Below are positions 61,414 to 64,000 of a stretch of 64,000 nt of DNA, in pieces. Origin of the DNA: Gp6-AA40 sp036274155 (lineage in GTDB: Bacteria > Acidobacteriota > Vicinamibacteria > Vicinamibacterales > UBA2999); the NCBI GenBank assembly GCA_036274155.1, contig DASUGH010000183.1, positions 12,056-76,055 on the forward strand. Direction: 5' to 3'. The notes under the pieces were generated by a model. The model was not told the DNA's origin and did not search any database. It saw only the letters and a program-made list of their open reading frames with translations. Numbering within the stretch: the stretch's first letter is position 1; every line of letters starts with the position of its first letter. The translations under genes were made by a program, and so were the position numbers.

Positions 61414-64000
61414 TTACTGCTTGATCGACGCCATCGGATCGATGCGCGTCGCCCGTCGTGCCGGAACCCAGGTCGCAACGACAGCCACGGCGCCCACGAG
61501 CAGCACGACTGCGCCAATGGTCACCGGGTCGGTCGGGCTCACCTCGAACAACAGGCTCGACATCCACCGCGATGAGGCCAGGGCCAACCCGACGCCCGCG
61601 ATCGTCCCTGAAATAGTCAGGACAGCACCCTGACCGAGGACGAGCCTCAGCACCTGGCGGGTGTCGGCGCCAAGTGCGATTCGCACGCCGATGTCTGGCG
61701 TCCGCCTCACCACCGCATACGACAGCACGCCGTAGACTCCCAGTGTCGCGAGCACTACGGCCAGAGCCGCGAACAGCCCGAGCAGCGTCGTGACGAAACG
61801 GTGCTGGGCCAGGGAGCCGGCGAGCGTGTCGGCGAGAGGTTCGACTGCGAACAGCGCGAGCGCGGGATCGACCTCGCGTGCAGCGCTGCGCACGCCAGGC
61901 ACCAGAGCAACAGGATCGCCGGTGGTGCGGACGACGAGGGCGAGCATCGGTAACGGAACGTGATCCAGGAGCACGTAGGCAGCAGATGGCGCGGCGGTCG
62001 TCACGCCGCGGAACCGCTCGTTTCCGACGATGCCGACGATCGTCCATTCGGTGGATCCGAAGAACCGCAGGCGGTGGCCGATTGGGTCGTCATCGCGGAA
62101 GAATCGATCGACGAACGCCTCGTTCACGATCACGGATCGCGCCGGCGATGAGAGGTCCCTCGCGTCGAAGGGGCGGCCGCGGGCGATTGGGACGCCGAGC
62201 GTCGCAAAGTAGCCCGGCGTGATCGGCCGGACGGCGAGCTCGGGCCATTCGCGCCCCTCGGCTTCCCTGCCAGCCACTGTGAACGACGTCGTGAAGCCGG
62301 CATCGAGGGGATGCTGCGCCGCGAGGGCGGCCCCGCGGACGCCCGGCAGCCGCTCCACGCGTTCGACGAGCCCGTGAGTGAACCGTGCGAACGTCGAGTC
62401 GGGCGCAGCGGGCCGTCCGAAATCAATCCGGTACCGCGACGATGGCAGCTGGAACTCCGCCTTCAGCACCTCCATCGTCTCGAAGCCAGGGTCGACGCGA
62501 TACATGAGCCAGAGACTGCGGGCAAGCAGGCCGGCAGAAATCAGCAGGACCACCGTCATGGCGACTTCCGCGGCGACGAAGAGCGAATGGGCTCGGCCAT
62601 GATGCGCAGCGGTGCCGTGTCTTCCGGTGGCCGCGGCGCCGAAGCCGGATGCCGCCGCACGGACCTGCGCCAGCGGGAAGAGCCCGAAGGTGAACGCGAC
62701 CACGACTGACGTCGTCAGCGCCACGAGCAGGACCGGCACGTCGAGGCCGACATTCGCAATCCGCGGGATGTCCGCGGGCGCGAGCACGCGAATCGCCTGA
62801 AGCGTGCCGTACGCCATCGCGAGCCCGACGATGGCGCCAGCCCCCGAGAGCAGAATGTTCTCGACGAAGAACTGGCGCAGCATCCGCGGCGTCTCCGCCC
62901 CGAGCGCCGTCCGGACGACGATCTCGCCCGTTCTCGCCGTGCCTCGTGCCAGCAGCAGGATAGCCAGGTTGCCGCAGGCGATGAGCAGCACGAGGATCGT
63001 GCCGCCCATGAGCAGCGCGAGGGGTGCGCGCACGCGTCCGAGCACGACTTGCCCGATGGGCTCGACGTAGGCTCCGCGTCCGTCGTTGTCCGGGTACGTC
63101 CGCTCGAGATCCGCGGCGATGTTCGTGAGCTCCTCCTGCGCAGACGTGGAGGTCGCGCCCGGGGCGAGCCGCCCCAGCATCAGGAGCCCGTGCTGCCCGC
63201 GCGGCGCGCGCCGGTCGGCCTGCATGGGCGACCAGACGTCTACGCGTGTGCGCGTGTCGCGATCGGCGAATCCGCGGGCGTAGGCGGCCGAGGACAGGAT
63301 CTGCAACACGCCGAAATCTGCGTTATCGGCCACCACACCGGCGATGGCGACTTGCCGATCGTTCATGCGCAGTGACGCGCCGAGCGCTGACGTGCTCCGA
63401 TTGAACACACGCGCCCACAGGCGTTCGCTGATCAGAACGACCGGCGGCCTCCCGGGGTGGTATTCATCCGGGTGGAAGCTCCGCCCGGCAACCGGCGCAA
63501 CACCCAGGAGTTCCAACAGCAAGTCCGAGACGGCGAGCGCCGACACGCGAAACGGGTCCTCGCCTGACGGCTGAACGTTGGCGTCGTACGAGCCGAATGC
63601 GCCGAACCGTTGCATTCGCCGGCTGCGCGCGGTGAAGTCCAGGAGGTCCGGAACCGACACCGGCTCGCGTGCGGTGCCGGCATTCCTGTCGGTTCCCCAG
63701 ACCATCAGCAGGCGGTCCGCGGCTGGATACGGCAGCGGACGCAGAACGACGGCGCGCAGGACGCTGAAGATCGACGTGGTGAGGCCGATGCCGAGCGCGA
63801 TGGTCAGCAGAGCGACCGCCGCGAACCCCGGGTTCCTGCGCGCCAATCGCGAGCCGTACCGCAGATCGGCCACGACGTCGGTCACGAGTCGTCCCGGTCC
63901 GGCTCGCGGAGGCACCGGAGCGACGGGCCGCTGGCGCTCGGCCTCGGCGATCGCTCGTCGAATTGCAACGCTGTCGCGCAACTCATCCAGCACGGCGGCA
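61414..64000 (-). CDS. FtsX/MacB-type ABC permease of the acidobacterial (ADOP) family, 5' end outside the window
   Basis: 862 codons visible; the frame is open at the right edge, and the first visible residues (AAVLDELRDSVAIRRAI...) belong to the cytoplasmic N-terminal extension of ADOP proteins, so the start lies beyond 64000. The sequence has RNPGFAAVALLTIALGIGLTTSIFS at the first helix, a large periplasmic MacB-PCD region, an FtsX block with three helices around residues 330-440, a second PCD region, and a final FtsX block ending VVATWVPARRATRIDPMASIKQ. These duplicated permeases lack an ATPase in the same gene; none is visible here. Function is probably export of peptides or toxins, or lipid handling. 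Confidence 0.92.
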   Translation of the reverse strand, partial: AAVLDELRDSVAIRRAIAEAERQRPVAPVPPRAGPGRLVTDVVADLRYGSRLARRNPGFAAVALLTIALGIGLTTSIFSVLRAVVLRPLPYPAADRLLMVWGTDRNAGTAREPVSVPDLLDFTARSRRMQRFGAFGSYDANVQPSGEDPFRVSALAVSDLLLELLGVAPVAGRSFHPDEYHPGRPPVVLISERLWARVFNRSTSALGASLRMNDRQVAIAGVVADNADFGVLQILSSAAYARGFADRDTRTRVDVWSPMQADRRAPRGQHGLLMLGRLAPGATSTSAQEELTNIAADLERTYPDNDGRGAYVEPIGQVVLGRVRAPLALLMGGTILVLLIACGNLAILLLARGTARTGEIVVRTALGAETPRMLRQFFVENILLSGAGAIVGLAMAYGTLQAIRVLAPADIPRIANVGLDVPVLLVALTTSVVVAFTFGLFPLAQVRAAASGFGAAATGRHGTAAHHGRAHSLFVAAEVAMTVVLLISAGLLARSLWLMYRVDPGFETMEVLKAEFQLPSSRYRIDFGRPAAPDSTFARFTHGLVERVERLPGVRGAALAAQHPLDAGFTTSFTVAGREAEGREWPELAVRPITPGYFATLGVPIARGRPFDARDLSSPARSVIVNEAFVDRFFRDDDPIGHRLRFFGSTEWTIVGIVGNERFRGVTTAAPSAAYVLLDHVPLPMLALVVRTTGDPVALVPGVRSAAREVDPALALFAVEPLADTLAGSLAQHRFVTTLLGLFAALAVVLATLGVYGVLSYAVVRRTPDIGVRIALGADTRQVLRLVLGQGAVLTISGTIAGVGLALASSRWMSSLLFEVSPTDPVTIGAVVLLVGAVAVVATWVPARRATRIDPMASIKQ

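Overview
The window is GC-rich (roughly two thirds G+C by eye), densely coding and bacterial. The gene content points to an Acidobacteriota genome, most likely of the Vicinamibacteria type. The indicators are an Oar-like TonB-dependent receptor with an N-terminal carboxypeptidase-regulatory domain, a VWFA-related secreted protein, an ADOP/MacB-type FtsX permease, a BlaI/M56 pair whose M56 protein carries CnaB and TonB domains, BACON-domain lipoproteins, DUF4331 and DUF4198 proteins, and many secreted proteins of unknown function. The taxonomic call is inference from gene families; there is no rRNA, tRNA or other marker RNA in the window.

Layout. 1-4.7 kb: two divergently arranged polytopic membrane proteins, one of them overlapping an FkbM-type methyltransferase (cell-envelope glycan or glycolipid functions). 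4.7-9.5 kb: a secreted two-lobed esterase, then an operon of a periplasmic TPR protein ending in a c-type heme motif, a LytS-like histidine kinase and a LytTR response regulator. 9.6-13.4 kb: a Phd/VapC-type toxin-antitoxin pair and a TonB-dependent receptor. 13.5-19.4 kb: DUF763, a secreted esterase, a Tat-exported GH28 polygalacturonase-like enzyme and a UxaA-type altronate/galactarate dehydratase. Together these suggest pectin/uronate use. The dehydratase gene lies between two large inverted repeats. 19.2-20.4 kb: a scar zone with a 166-bp palindrome, a known type of dispersed repeat and two gene remnants. 20.4-25.8 kb: a secreted VOC protein, then DUF4331, DUF4198, a HupE-like periplasmic protein without the permease part, and an ECF sigma factor with its cupin partner. 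26.1-30.0 kb: two tandem BACON lipoproteins with 11 and 3 repeats. 30.1-33.4 kb: an orphan substrate-binding protein, a small lipoprotein, an FAD oxidoreductase and a small tudor-like protein. 33.9-39.2 kb: a VWFA-related protein, a multi-CnaB protein and a BACON lipoprotein with a Gly/Asn-rich tail. 39.3-41.7 kb: an XRE-cupin regulator and a membrane-anchored SGNH protein. 41.7-43.9 kb: the M56-CnaB-TonB/BlaI operon with a visible operator. 44-46.8 kb: two VOC proteins and a secreted unknown. 46.9-51.7 kb: GH15 glucoamylase/trehalase-type enzyme, a small conserved protein, an archaeal-type (type II) GAPDH and an NDH-2-like flavoprotein. 51.7-54.7 kb: a leftward ECF sigma operon and an EF-hand protein. 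54.8-64 kb: a short UvrA paralog divergent from an LpqC-type esterase, a paraoxonase/SMP-30-like protein, a CHAT-protease remnant, a gluzincin-TPR protein and a partial FtsX permease running off the right edge.

The genes are mostly ordinary saprophyte functions (secreted hydrolases, TonB uptake, envelope sensing). The most unusual items are the heme-motif TPR protein coupled to a LytS/LytTR pair, the 9-bp repeat array complementary to the translation-initiation region of the DUF4198 gene, the large palindromes flanking the dehydratase, the BACON arrays, and the metalloprotease-TonB fusion. No phage, IS transposase or CRISPR array is visible.
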